Positions 25,449 through 33,272 of a stretch of DNA of 64,000 nucleotides are shown one piece after another. Location of the stretch: positions 6,138,001 to 6,202,000 of the forward strand of contig NZ_CP030073.1 in NCBI RefSeq assembly GCF_003261055.1. Reading direction: 5' to 3'. The translations under genes were made by a program, and so were the position numbers. This DNA is from Streptomyces cadmiisoli (lineage in GTDB: Bacteria > Actinomycetota > Actinomycetes > Streptomycetales > Streptomycetaceae). The first letter of the stretch is position 1. Each line of letters starts with the position of its first letter. The notes beneath the pieces are model-generated. The model saw only the letters and a program-made list of their open reading frames with translations, ran no database searches and was not told where the DNA came from.

Positions 25449-28400
25449 TCAGTTCGGGATGTCGAGGGTCTCCTGACCAGGCCCAGGAGAGCGCCGAGAC
25501 TTCCGTGGTGGTTTCGGCTCCTTGGTCGCGTGGGCAGGCACGGGCAGGATGCCCTTGCCGCGGAGGTCGTCGGTGGTGATGAGAGAGCCGCTGCTCACGG
25601 CGTCCAAGAGCCTGGCCTGGCGGGGTTCGAGGGCTACGAGGAGCCCGAGCGCGTTGATGAGGTCCAGCAGGTCAAGGGTCCACCGGGAAGGCCAGGTCGG
25701 AGGCAGGATGTCGTTCAACGGGGTCTGCCGTTCCACGTCCGGCTTCCGCTTGCGGAAGCCGAACCATTTGCGGATCACCTGCACCCCGCCGATCCGGTAG
25801 TCCCAGACTTCAGGCGCCACTGGACGTATGGAGCCGGAGCCCACTGAGAGGGTTCGCGTTGTCGCGTCGTAGGAGATGTCCTCCGGCAGCCTCTCGTCCT
25901 CTCCGATCGCGATGACGCATTCGGGTCGCTCTGCCGGGGGGAGCCTCGGGGTCGATCCAGGTGGACTGTCATGGTGGTGAGAGGCGAAGCGCTGGCCGTA
26001 CGTGTGGATCCACACTGTGCGCCTGCCCACCTCCACCACCTCCGCCCACAACGCCGGGTCGCGCGTCAGAGGAATACGGGCACCGCGCTCGGCCAGGTTC
26101 GTGGCGAAACGGCGGGTGTAGCTGCTGTGGCCAGCTACACCCGCGATGTACGCGAAGAGGTCTTCGGCAGTGACCGTCACGCCGTGCGTCTTGGTGAGCA
26201 GTTGCAGCAGGCCGGGTGTCACGTTCGGTTCCGCCTGGTGAGGGTGGCGGTAGAGGGGGGCGACGCGGCCGCCTTCGGTGCCTTTGAAGTGGTGCATGTC
26301 GGGCAGGAGGGCGGTGAACCCCACCGCTGGGCCAGGGCGAGCCGACTCTGTGTGAAGCTCGGAGAGGTAGATCTGGCGCCGGTCGTTGTGGGCGAACCAC
26401 AGGGCCGGTCGCGGAAAGTCGATCACTCGCCTGTCCGCGATGATGAACTGCCGATCGAAGGTCATCCGGCCGTAGGGAACGATGACTGGCACCGTCTCCT
26501 TCTCCGCAGCGAGGCTTTCTCTTTCCTGCTGGCCGGGCAGGGGCGGTTCCGGCTTCTCAGGGCGGCGGTCTCTGGTGGTCTTCAGGAGTGTTGCCTTATC
26601 CGCCGTCGGTGCCTGGACGAGCCTGCGCCAGCGCCGTTCGAGAACGTCCCGGCTGGGTGAGACGGGCCAACTGCGGTTGTTCTTGTTGCCGGAGCTCGTC
26701 CAGGGCAGCAGGGCGTCCACCGATGGCATGGCCGACCACTCGGAGTCGGACGTGACGTGAAAAGGCGCGGTCCACTGTGTGGGGCAGAGCTGCCAGGAGG
26801 TCCCGTTCCGGTGGCCCTCGACGCCGAGCCCTTCCAGCCAGTCGAACTTCTCCTCGCGCATACCCGCTGGCACGTCGAGCCGCCATATCCGCGCCGGGTT
26901 CGTCACGTTCGGGACGCCCCGGCGGACGAACACGGCGATACAGACCTCGCGCTTGACGCCCTGAAAGACACGGGTGCGCGTGTCGGAGTAAGGGCCTTCG
27001 GGCGAGAGACCGATGACCCAGCCCTCGTCGGCGGCCTCGCGCAGGTAGTGGCGCATGCCAGCCGCGCCCTCACTGTCCAGGTATCCGGAGTTGGTGATGA
27101 GGGCGACGACCCCACTGGGGGCCTTCGGTGTGCCCGAAGCCGTTACCTGATCGAAGACCTTCCAGGTGGACCACGCCCAGAAGTAGACATAGAGGTTGTC
27201 GAGAGCGTACCCGACGCGCCCGTTGTCCTCGGGATGGAAGCGGGCGAGGATCGGGCCCTGTTCGTTCGGGTTGCCATCGGTGACCCAGCGACCGACGCCT
27301 GCCTGTCTCGCACCCCGCAGGTAGGGCGGATTGCCGATCACCACCATGACCTTCTCGTCCGCCTTGATCTTGTTCGCCATACGGCGGTGGCGGGCGATCG
27401 CCTCGTACATCAGACCCAGGTGGTGCTCGACGGCGGGATCGTCGAGTGTGTCCGCCACGAGAAGCCTCGGCGGGCGACTCGTGACATCGGCATCATGGGA
27501 CTGGAAGGCGTGCTGCACACGGAGTTCGGCCACCGCGTACGGCCCGGTCTGCTTCTCCAGGCCGACCAGGCGGCTGGAGAGTTCCCGGAGGAGTCCGGAC
27601 TTGAGTGTCTTGCCGTACTTCAACGACAGGGTCTGGGCGACGTGGTCGATGATGTTGATGAGGAAGGTCCCGGTACCCATGGCCGGGTCGACCACGGTGA
27701 CGTCCTGACTTCCGTACCCGTCCTCCTGGCCGAGCCGGTCACGCAGCACTTTGTCGGTGAACCCGACCATGAAGCGGACGACCTCGCCAGGTGTGTAGTA
27801 CGTCCCCGTCCGCCGTCGCAGTTCCGGGTCGTAGGCGCTCAGAAAGCCCTCGTAGAGGTGGAGGTAGGCGTCTCCGGTCTCGTCCTTGAACATGTCGGGG
27901 TCGACGGCCGATATGACATCGATCAGCGTGTCGATGATTCCCCGCAGATCGTCGAGGGCGTCGTCCGTCAGTACCGCCAGAGCCTTGCCCATCAGGGAGT
28001 GCCGTTTGCCCAATCGGCTTGCGACATCGGGGAGGGAGAGCTTGTGCAGATCGATGCGCTCGAGGCGGGCCAGCAGGATTGCGAATGTCAGCGTTTGGCT
28101 GTAATGGTCCGCGAACTCCGCCGGACGGGCGTCGGGAAACAGCAGGTCCTTCCAGTTCCCGGCCAGGATCGAGAACGCCGCGTCAGCTTCCCCGTGTTCC
28201 TCGCGGATGAGCCGTTCGGTGACCTCGTCGCGCAGCAGGGCGCAGATTCCCGCGATGCGCCTGACCAGTTCGTCGATGCTGCCATGGGTGAGGGGCGCCG
28301 GCGTGAAGAAGTGCGTGAGGGCGCGCTCGAACCCGTCGTCCGCGACGAGGAGTTGCCGACCACCGGACTCCAGATCTCCGACGAGGAGTCCGGTGGGGCC

Positions 28401-28829
28401 GACTTGCACGCCGAAGCGGTAGACCGCCCACTCATATCCATCGGTGTACAGCACGTTGTGGAGGGCCTTGATCTTCTCCCACTGCTTCCGGTCATGGCTC
28501 TTCACAGCCCACTTCTCCGGATCGGCCCCCCTACCCGGCTGCTTCAGCTCGACGTGCCCTATGGTCCTGCCGCGGCAACTGATGGCGAAGTCAGGCCGAA
28601 TCCTGAGTCTCTTGACCCGGCTCTGACCGTGGGCGATGAGCTTGAGGCGTTGCCGCCAGGCCATCCCGCGCAGCAGTTGCTCCACCGGCGCGGTGAGGCT
28701 GTCCTCTTTGCTGCTGACCGCCCCTGCGGGGCCTTGCAGCTTGGCCCTGACCTCCTCGCCGAACCTGGCGACGAGGTCCGCGACCGATCCCGTGGTGCCA
28801 TTTTCCGCCCGGACGTCCCCTCGTGCCAT
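25449..28829 (-). CDS. Single-chain restriction-modification enzyme (type IIG/ISP-like N6-adenine methyltransferase with nuclease domain)
   Basis: 1126 residues. The N-terminal domain has a PD-(D/E)xK nuclease-like pattern (Pro79-Asp80 then Glu94-x-Lys96 in GHVELKQ). YYTPGEVV (about 344), the SAM motif DPAMGTGTF (about 381-389) and the catalytic NPPY (500-503) show a gamma-class N6-adenine methyltransferase. The C-terminal part ([16 protein letters not shown] and [20 protein letters not shown]) resembles the specificity region of type ISP enzymes. No helicase motifs are seen, unlike LlaGI-type enzymes of about 1500 residues. It would methylate and cut foreign DNA without partner subunits. Third-position GC is visibly lower than in neighbours, suggesting transfer. 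Confidence 0.85.
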   Translation of the reverse strand: MARGDVRAENGTTGSVADLVARFGEEVRAKLQGPAGAVSSKEDSLTAPVEQLLRGMAWRQRLKLIAHGQSRVKRLRIRPDFAISCRGRTIGHVELKQPGRGADPEKWAVKSHDRKQWEKIKALHNVLYTDGYEWAVYRFGVQVGPTGLLVGDLESGGRQLLVADDGFERALTHFFTPAPLTHGSIDELVRRIAGICALLRDEVTERLIREEHGEADAAFSILAGNWKDLLFPDARPAEFADHYSQTLTFAILLARLERIDLHKLSLPDVASRLGKRHSLMGKALAVLTDDALDDLRGIIDTLIDVISAVDPDMFKDETGDAYLHLYEGFLSAYDPELRRRTGTYYTPGEVVRFMVGFTDKVLRDRLGQEDGYGSQDVTVVDPAMGTGTFLINIIDHVAQTLSLKYGKTLKSGLLRELSSRLVGLEKQTGPYAVAELRVQHAFQSHDADVTSRPPRLLVADTLDDPAVEHHLGLMYEAIARHRRMANKIKADEKVMVVIGNPPYLRGARQAGVGRWVTDGNPNEQGPILARFHPEDNGRVGYALDNLYVYFWAWSTWKVFDQVTASGTPKAPSGVVALITNSGYLDSEGAAGMRHYLREAADEGWVIGLSPEGPYSDTRTRVFQGVKREVCIAVFVRRGVPNVTNPARIWRLDVPAGMREEKFDWLEGLGVEGHRNGTSWQLCPTQWTAPFHVTSDSEWSAMPSVDALLPWTSSGNKNNRSWPVSPSRDVLERRWRRLVQAPTADKATLLKTTRDRRPEKPEPPLPGQQERESLAAEKETVPVIVPYGRMTFDRQFIIADRRVIDFPRPALWFAHNDRRQIYLSELHTESARPGPAVGFTALLPDMHHFKGTEGGRVAPLYRHPHQAEPNVTPGLLQLLTKTHGVTVTAEDLFAYIAGVAGHSSYTRRFATNLAERGARIPLTRDPALWAEVVEVGRRTVWIHTYGQRFASHHHDSPPGSTPRLPPAERPECVIAIGEDERLPEDISYDATTRTLSVGSGSIRPVAPEVWDYRIGGVQVIRKWFGFRKRKPDVERQTPLNDILPPTWPSRWTLDLLDLINALGLLVALEPRQARLLDAVSSGSLITTDDLRGKGILPVPAHATKEPKPPRKSRRSPGPGQETLDIPN

Positions 28830-29089
28830 CGGCCCCCCAAAGGCTGCAACCCATGCCGACGATCAGACCCATACAGAATGCCCATGACATCCCAAGCAGC
28901 AAACGCTGCTACATGTAGGTCGACTAACGGCATGTTTAGAAACACCCGTGTACGAAAGGGCGCTGGAGCGCGGTCCGTACGCTGTGTCAGCGTACGGACA
29001 CGATCGGTGGACTGGACGCGATCTTGCCGTCACGCTGGGTAAGTCGACCGCGGGGAGCAGCGCGCGTACGTACCAGGAGGTGGCCGCGT
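28830..29089. other. Divergent intergenic region with A/T-rich promoter area
   Basis: About 260 bases between the restriction-modification gene and the XRE regulator. It is distinctly richer in A/T than the surroundings (for example AGCAAACGCTGCTACATG) and contains short CGTACG elements at about 28977-28998 (GTACGCTGTGTCAGCGTAC is an inverted repeat). No gene is seen. Confidence 0.4.
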
Positions 29090-29962
29090 ATGACGAACGG
29101 TGTCGGTGAGAGTGACGGCGTCGACTACCTGACGGGCTGCGAAGTGCTGCGGGAGCCCGACCCCTCCGACAGCCTGCGGACTTTCGGCGCGGTCGTCCAG
29201 GCTCTGCGGGAGCATGCGGGCTTGAGCCGGGCGGAGTTCGGGGAATTGGTGCGGTTCTCCAAGCACACGGTGGAGTCCGTGGAGTTGGGGCGACGGATGC
29301 CGGACGAGTCGTTCGTGGAACGAGCGGAGGACGCCACGGGGAGCACGGGCGCGTTACGGAAAGCGGCGCGGCATCTGACGCGGGGGGAGGCGGGGCTGGC
29401 GGCCTGGTTCCGGCGGTGGGCTCGGCTGGAGAAGGTGGCGGTGAGTCTGTGTACCTATGAGTGCAGGCTGGTGCCGGGGTTGTTGCAGTCGGAGGGATAT
29501 GCGCGGGCTGTGTTCGACGGCACCATTCCGCTGGTAACCGACGAGGGGTTGGAGAGCCTGCTCGACGTACGGATGAAGCGGCAGCGGATGCTCTACGACA
29601 AGACGACGGTGCCGTTCAGCTTCATTGTTGAGGAGCATGTGCTCCGGCGGCGGTTCGGAGACGCCGAGCAGATGCGGGAGCTGTACGACCATGTGTTGGA
29701 GCACGCCGCACTGCGGAACGTGACGCTTCAGATCGTGCCGTTTGAGGCGGGGTTGCATGCGTGTCTGGATGGGCCGTTGCAGCTCTTGGAAACGCCGGAC
29801 GGGCGGCGGTTCGCGTACTCCGAAGGGCAGCAGAACGGTCGGCTGATCGCTGACGTGAAAGAAGTGAGCCTCCTCCAACAGCGCTATGACAAACTGCGCT
29901 CGCAGGCCCTGAACCCTGGAGAATCGCTGGGCTTGCTGGAGCGACTGCGAGGAGAGCTATGA
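29090..29962 (+). CDS. XRE helix-turn-helix regulator with DUF5753 domain, TTA-containing
   Basis: 290 residues from the ATG with AGGAGGT nine bases upstream. Residues about 30-85 are the XRE fold (AGLSRAEFGELVRFSKHTVE). From about 110 the DUF5753 domain follows (YECRLVPGLLQSEGYARAVF, VIEEHVLRRR-like segment, ALRNVTLQIVPFEAG, LIADVKEVSLLQQRYDKLR). These pairs with DUF397 proteins control development or stress in Streptomyces. Codon 89 is TTA (29354-29356), the rare codon read by the bldA tRNA, so expression may be tied to the developmental programme. It overlaps the DUF397 gene (ATGA). Confidence 0.9.
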   Translation: MTNGVGESDGVDYLTGCEVLREPDPSDSLRTFGAVVQALREHAGLSRAEFGELVRFSKHTVESVELGRRMPDESFVERAEDATGSTGALRKAARHLTRGEAGLAAWFRRWARLEKVAVSLCTYECRLVPGLLQSEGYARAVFDGTIPLVTDEGLESLLDVRMKRQRMLYDKTTVPFSFIVEEHVLRRRFGDAEQMRELYDHVLEHAALRNVTLQIVPFEAGLHACLDGPLQLLETPDGRRFAYSEGQQNGRLIADVKEVSLLQQRYDKLRSQALNPGESLGLLERLRGEL

Positions 29963-30144
29963 GCACGACGGAACTCGCTTGGTTCAAGTCCAGCTACAGC
30001 GGGAGCCAAGGAGACAGCTGCATTGAGGTCGCCATCACCGAACAGGCCATCCACGTACGGGACTCCAAGGACGTGATGCGCCCGCACTTCGCTGTCGGGC
30101 GTGAGGAGTGGTCGTGGTTCGTGGGATTCGCGGCGGGGGCCTGA
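29959..30144 (+). CDS. DUF397 domain protein
   Basis: 61 residues beginning MSTTELAWFKSSYSG, with GDSCIEVA and VRDSKD, the standard DUF397 signature. It starts within the stop of the XRE gene. DUF397 proteins are small partners of XRE/DUF5753 regulators. Its 3' part is overlapped on the opposite strand by the read-through end of a broken EcsC-like gene. Confidence 0.92.
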   Translation: MSTTELAWFKSSYSGSQGDSCIEVAITEQAIHVRDSKDVMRPHFAVGREEWSWFVGFAAGA

Positions 30145-31146
30145 GCCGCCCCGTCCCGGCGGTCGCGTTCGCCGCCGGGACAACGGGTCTGTGGAGGTGG
30201 GGTCCGCCCACCTCGGCTATCTCGTCGAGCAGGCTGATCTCCTCGTCGGCTTCTTCCGGGACATCCGGGCCGTCCGGGTTGGTGTCTGGGAACGATCCGG
30301 CTGCCATCTCGTCAGCGAGATGCGGGTACTTCTCCAGGAGGAACCGCCGCCGGTACGCCATCTCGGCAGCGTCGACGATCCCCTCCAGAGTCGTCCAGTT
30401 GAGGGTGCCTCCCACGACGATCCCGAATGCGGGTACGGCCTTGCCGAGTCCCTTCTTGGTGAGGCGAAAGCCGAACGCCTTCGCGAACTGCTGGGAAGCG
30501 GCGTTCTTGGCAGTGGCCGAGCCAGCCGTCCCGATGTTGACGACGGACATCACGAAGAGCTTCTCGGCGGGCCCTTCGGGGTCGTATTCGTAGAACAGCG
30601 AGACCTGACGGACGGCGCGGGACGCAAGTCCGAGAACGACCGCGGTATCGGCGAGGAAAGCGCCCGCGATCGCACCTCCCGAAGATGCCGCCGCGGCACC
30701 GGCGGAGGCGGCGATGGCGAGCTGTCCTCCGGAGATGACCAGCCCCGCACCCGCTCCTGAGAGTGCTGCGGCGGCGGGGTAGTACACGCTCGCCGTCCGT
30801 CCACGGACGGCGTCGATCTGCTGAAGGTCGAGGCGGTGCAGGTCGAGCAGCGACGAGACTCATGTCCGCGCTTCTGATGGAGCGCCACCACGTGTTTGGA
30901 GGAGAGACCCGCTCTCGAGGCCCGCCCCACCGTCTGCCGTATGGACTGGGCGGCGGTGCCGCTCCAGTCCAGGAGGGAGTCGGCGGCCCTGCGCGCCCCG
31001 GCGCCGACCTTGTGGGCGCCCTTGGCGACGAATTCCTGTCCACGCGAAAGTGCCCACTTCGTCCGGGGGTGGTTCTCCAGTTGCTTCGCGGCACGCTTGC
31101 CGAGTTCCGAGACGCCGTTGGCTACTTGCTCACCGGCCTTGCTCAT
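30035..31146 (-). pseudogene. EcsC-family protein gene with frameshift and lost natural end
   Basis: The N-terminal part (MSKAGEQVANGVSELGKRAA to HVVALHQKRGHE) and the C-terminal part (LLDLHRLDLQQIDAV, then YYPAAAALSGAGAGLVISGG, ending in NWTTLEGIVDAAEMAYRRR) match one EcsC-like protein but are in different frames that meet near 30858-30866; one base appears lost after the GHE codons. A stop blocks upward extension of the second frame. The second frame also runs on past the expected end into low-quality sequence antisense to the DUF397 gene. EcsC proteins are membrane-associated and of unknown biochemical role. Whether the 3' part is still made from GTG 30787 is unclear. Confidence 0.65.
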
Positions 31147-31255
31147 CGCCCGTGACAGGGGGCGGCCCCTTGAACTGCTGCACAGCACGCCATGCGTCGA
31201 GCTCGTAGTCCGGGGGCAGTTGATCGGGCTGCTGCGGGTCCTGCGGGTTGCTCAT
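31130..31255 (-). CDS. Small acidic 41-residue protein coupled to the EcsC-like gene
   Basis: The frame begins MSNPQDPQQPDQLPPDYEL, continues DAWRAVQQFKGPPPV and ends GDEQGR. AGGAG lies 10 bases before the ATG. Its last 17 bases overlap the EcsC-like start, so the two would be translationally coupled. It is Pro/Gln/Asp-rich without a hydrophobic segment. I do not recognise the family. Confidence 0.5.
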   Translation of the reverse strand: MSNPQDPQQPDQLPPDYELDAWRAVQQFKGPPPVTGDEQGR

Positions 31256-31519
31256 GGTCCGTGGGCTCCTGTCTCTGGGGCGAGTTGTCAGGTGGGGAGG
31301 CGGGGGCATTGGCTCAGGTGCGGGGTGAGGACGGAGGTGTGGTTCTCGCCGTCCACGAGCGGGCTTCCAGGGTGAGACCGGCGGCGGCCAAGCGGTCGTA
31401 TTCGGCGCGGGGCAGTTCCTTTGTGCGGGTACGTGCTGGACCGCGGAAGGCGCATCGTAAATCGCGTGCGTGCGTTCGAGTGGCTGGAGTAGCGTCCTGC
31501 CTGTTCGAAGGGGGACCAA
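31256..31519. other. Divergent intergenic region before the permuted-tRNA-associated gene
   Basis: About 264 bases. The minus strand holds an open remnant reading RTKELPRAEYDRLAAAGLTL with good codon use but no start or partner, possibly a gene fragment. A TAGCGT hexamer near 31489 is a plausible -10 for the gene at 31520. Nothing else is evident. Confidence 0.35.
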
Positions 31520-32251
31520 GTGGCGAAGTTGAATCAGATCATCGCTGTCGAAAAGGGTGTCAAGAGCAAGTCGCTCCAGGACATCACCGCGGCGCACCAC
31601 AAGGTGCAGAAGCCCGCGTTGCTGGCCGGTATCTCGCGTTCGTACCAGCCGAAGGACGAGGAGGGCGAGCAGTTGCCGCCCGAGTCCACTCGGGTACAGG
31701 TGCAGGCCGAGGACGTGCTGCGGGAGATGTCCGCGTCGCTCACCCGGCTGTTCGACGTGACCGCCACCAAGGACTGGGCGAACTGCGCGGCCCGCGCGGA
31801 CGTCACGGTCGACGGGCGTACCGTCGTCGCCGACGTTCCGGTGAGTTACCTGCTGTTCCTGGAGAAGCAGCTCACCGATCTGCACACCTTCGTCAAGAAG
31901 CTCCCGACGCTCGACGCCGCCGAGTCCTGGTCCCACGACCCGTCCACGGACTGGTGGAAGACGGACCCGGTCCGCACGATCCGTACGAAGAAGGTGCCCC
32001 GCAACCACGTCAAGGCGGAGGCGACCGAGAAGCACCCGGCGCAGGTCGAGGTGTACTACGAGGACGTGCCCATCGGGTACTGGACGACCGTGAAGTTCTC
32101 CGGCGCGCTTCCGGCGCGGCGGGTCAACGAGTTGGTGGAGCGGGTCGAGAAGCTCCAGCAGGCCGTGAAGTTCGCCCGCGAGGAGGCCAATGCCACCGAG
32201 GTCACCGACCAGCGGGTCGGCGACGCGGTGTTCGGCTACCTGTTCGGCTGA
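31520..32251 (+). CDS. Conserved protein of unknown function (probably DUF7873) beside permuted tRNA-like RNAs
   Basis: 243 residues from a GTG with GAAGGGGGA upstream. The N-terminus is helical and basic (MAKLNQIIAVEKGVKSKSL, DITAAHHKVQK). Then comes an alpha/beta region (VTVDGRTVVADVPVSYLLFL), a Trp-rich acidic stretch (SWSHDPSTDWWKTDP), a basic segment (TIRTKKVPRNHVKAEATEK) and a C-terminal helix ending DAVFGYLFG. No membrane helix, nucleotide-binding loop or nuclease motif is seen. From memory this is an actinobacterial family, I think DUF7873, with no known function. Two permuted tRNA-like RNAs follow within 360 bases on the same strand, so an RNA-binding or RNA-maturation role is a reasonable guess. 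Confidence 0.75.
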   Translation: MAKLNQIIAVEKGVKSKSLQDITAAHHKVQKPALLAGISRSYQPKDEEGEQLPPESTRVQVQAEDVLREMSASLTRLFDVTATKDWANCAARADVTVDGRTVVADVPVSYLLFLEKQLTDLHTFVKKLPTLDAAESWSHDPSTDWWKTDPVRTIRTKKVPRNHVKAEATEKHPAQVEVYYEDVPIGYWTTVKFSGALPARRVNELVERVEKLQQAVKFAREEANATEVTDQRVGDAVFGYLFG

Positions 32252-32262
32252 GGCCGGCCGCA

Positions 32263-32276
32263 GGTGGCATCCCCAG
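32263..32276 (+). repeat. Direct repeat GGTGGCATCCCCAG, copy 1
   Basis: Fourteen bases identical to 32655-32668. Each copy is directly followed by a strong GC-rich hairpin. The pair brackets the permuted tRNA-like array. Confidence 0.75.
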
Positions 32277-32280
32277 ATCG

Positions 32281-32302
32281 CCCCCGCGTGCGAGCGCGGG
32301 GG
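32281..32302 (+). terminator. Hairpin after the gene at 31520
   Basis: CCCCCGCG and CGCGGGGG pair perfectly around TGCGAG, 30 bases past the stop. It may end the mRNA or separate it from the downstream RNAs. Confidence 0.6.
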
Positions 32303-32380
32303 TGCGCAACAGGCGCGGGCCGGGATGAGGACCGGTTCGCGTGATGAGCGCAAGCTGACACTGAAGTTCAGCCTGAAGAA

Positions 32381-32463
32381 GCGGTGACAGTGAAGGTTCG
32401 AGTCCTTCCCCCGGCACAGCACCACCACGGGCCGGGGTAGCCCAACACGGCAGAGGCAGCCGC
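32381..32463 (+). ncRNA. Circularly permuted tRNA-like RNA 1
   Basis: Read in order: anticodon-stem 3' strand GCGGT (32381-32385), variable GACAGT, T arm GAAGG-TTCGAGT-CCTTC (32392-32408), acceptor 3' strand CCCCGGC (32409-32415), a 15-base cap, acceptor 5' strand GCCGGGG (32431-32437), TA at tRNA positions 8-9, D arm with GCC/GGC stem and a loop containing GG (32440-32457), A at position 26, anticodon-stem 5' strand GCCGC (32459-32463). Acceptor pairing is 7 of 7, anticodon stem 5 of 5 with one GU. The T loop has TTCRA. Joined in normal tRNA order it is a full cloverleaf without an anticodon loop. Flanks on both sides hold further hairpins. Confidence 0.8.
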
Positions 32464-32470
32464 GGTCAAT

Positions 32471-32494
32471 CTCAGACTCTCGCTCCAGTCTCAG
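32471..32494 (+). other. Perfect hairpin between the two tRNA-like RNAs
   Basis: CTCAGACT and AGTCTCAG pair perfectly around CTCGCTCC. It lies just 3' of RNA 1's anticodon-stem strand and 5' of RNA 2, so it may be a processing signal or the end of RNA 1. Confidence 0.6.
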
Positions 32495-32520
32495 CATCGC
32501 CGCCGATCGCCGGATCGACC

Positions 32521-32628
32521 GGGGACGGACGAACGCCGTCGGATGCGAGTTCGACTCTCGCCTGCACCTCTTGCACGGTGCGGTAGTTCAAAGGAAGAAC
32601 ACGACGGCCTGATGACTGATCCGTCCTC
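32521..32628 (+). ncRNA. Circularly permuted tRNA-like RNA 2 with closing stem
   Basis: Core 32536-32607: anticodon-stem 3' strand CCGTCG (32536-32541), GAT, T arm GCGAG-TTCGACT-CTCGC (32545-32561), acceptor 3' strand CTGCACC (32562-32568), 8-base cap TCTTGCAC, acceptor 5' strand GGTGCGG (32577-32583), TA, D arm GTTC-AAAGGAA-GAAC (32586-32600), A, anticodon-stem 5' strand CGACGG (32602-32607). Acceptor pairs 7 of 7 (one GU), anticodon stem 6 of 6. Outside an asymmetric internal loop (CGAACG / CCTGATGACTGA) a further stem GGGGACGGA (32521-32529) pairs with TCCGTCCTC (32620-32628). Thus both RNA ends meet where a tRNA has its anticodon loop. Confidence 0.82.
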
Positions 32629-32654
32629 TTAAACGCCGCCGGCGTGCGCAATTG

Positions 32655-32668
32655 GGTGGCATCCCCAG
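32655..32668 (+). repeat. Direct repeat GGTGGCATCCCCAG, copy 2
   Basis: Identical to 32263-32276, placed after the second tRNA-like RNA and again directly before a hairpin. Confidence 0.75.
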
Positions 32669-32701
32669 GGGCCCGGGAGCTGGATACGACTCCCGGGCTC
32701 C
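32668..32701. terminator. Hairpin terminator at the end of the tRNA-like array
   Basis: GGGGCCCGGGAG-like and CTCCCGGGCTCC strands (32668-32679 and 32690-32701) pair over 12 bases with one GU around a 10-base loop. It can end the array on the + strand and the MazG-like gene on the - strand. Confidence 0.7.
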
Positions 32702-32771
32702 GTCACGTCCGGCCCGGCAACGCCGGGCGACATGGTGCTGTCGTCAGCACCAGCGGGTGCGCCGGGGCGGT

Positions 32772-33185
32772 TCAGGGGCCCGGCGTACGAGCGGCCGGCG
32801 CCCCGACCGAGCGCTCCCGTACCCGTCCCAGGTGCTCCGTGAACACCTCCCGCGCGTCCGGTGTCAGCGTGCGCAGCGCCACCAGTGCCGTGATGACCAC
32901 GTCGCACAGCTCCGACTGGACGTCGTCCCACGTGTGGGTCGTGCCCTTGCGCGGGTTCTGGCCGGTCGCGCCGATCACCGCCTGGGCGACCTCGCCGACC
33001 TCCTCCGTCAGCTTCAGCATGCGCAGCAGCAGGCCTTCCCGGCCGCCGTGCGCACGGTTCGCGTCCAGCCACTGCCACAGGTCGTCGATGGCGGTCCACG
33101 GGTCGAGGGCCGGTACCGGGGTGGACGCCGGGGTCGGGGGCCGGTCCGTGGGCGTTACCCGGTGATCACTCGTCGCATCACTCAT
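32772..33185 (-). CDS. MazG-like NTP pyrophosphohydrolase family protein
   Basis: 137 residues. The core has the MazG metal motif LKLTEEVGEVAQAVIGATG (EExxE, about residues 57-75) and the second acidic pair in SELCDVVITALVAL (about 90-103). The first about 28 residues are Pro/Thr-rich and the last ten are disordered. The family hydrolyses (d)NTPs to monophosphates in house-cleaning or phage-related roles; it is a single-domain all-alpha version. It faces the permuted tRNA-like array and shares the hairpin at 32668. Confidence 0.85.
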   Translation of the reverse strand: MSDATSDHRVTPTDRPPTPASTPVPALDPWTAIDDLWQWLDANRAHGGREGLLLRMLKLTEEVGEVAQAVIGATGQNPRKGTTHTWDDVQSELCDVVITALVALRTLTPDAREVFTEHLGRVRERSVGAPAARTPGP

Positions 33186-33272
33186 GACCCGCAGCCTGCC
33201 ACGCGGTCACCGCGCGAAGTCGCCTCGCCCGCCCCGCGGTCACCCCGCGAGATCGGCCAGCTCACCCCGCGC

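Noticed and set aside
26757..29042. 761-codon open frame on the + strand
   Set aside because: Antisense to the restriction-modification gene, which has intact SAM and NPPY motifs.
31300..31440. Additional gene reading RTKELPRAEYDRLAAAGL on the - strand
   Set aside because: Plausible codon use but no start codon or ribosome site; kept only as a possible fragment.
32430..32570. Ordinary linear tRNA gene made of the 5' half of unit 1 and the 3' half of unit 2
   Set aside because: GCCGGGG does not pair with CTGCACC and the anticodon-stem strands do not match, while the permuted pairings are complete.
23928..32771. Integrated element with integrase, att sites or transposase
   Set aside because: The segment looks accessory, but no integrase, transposase or tRNA-derived att duplication was found.
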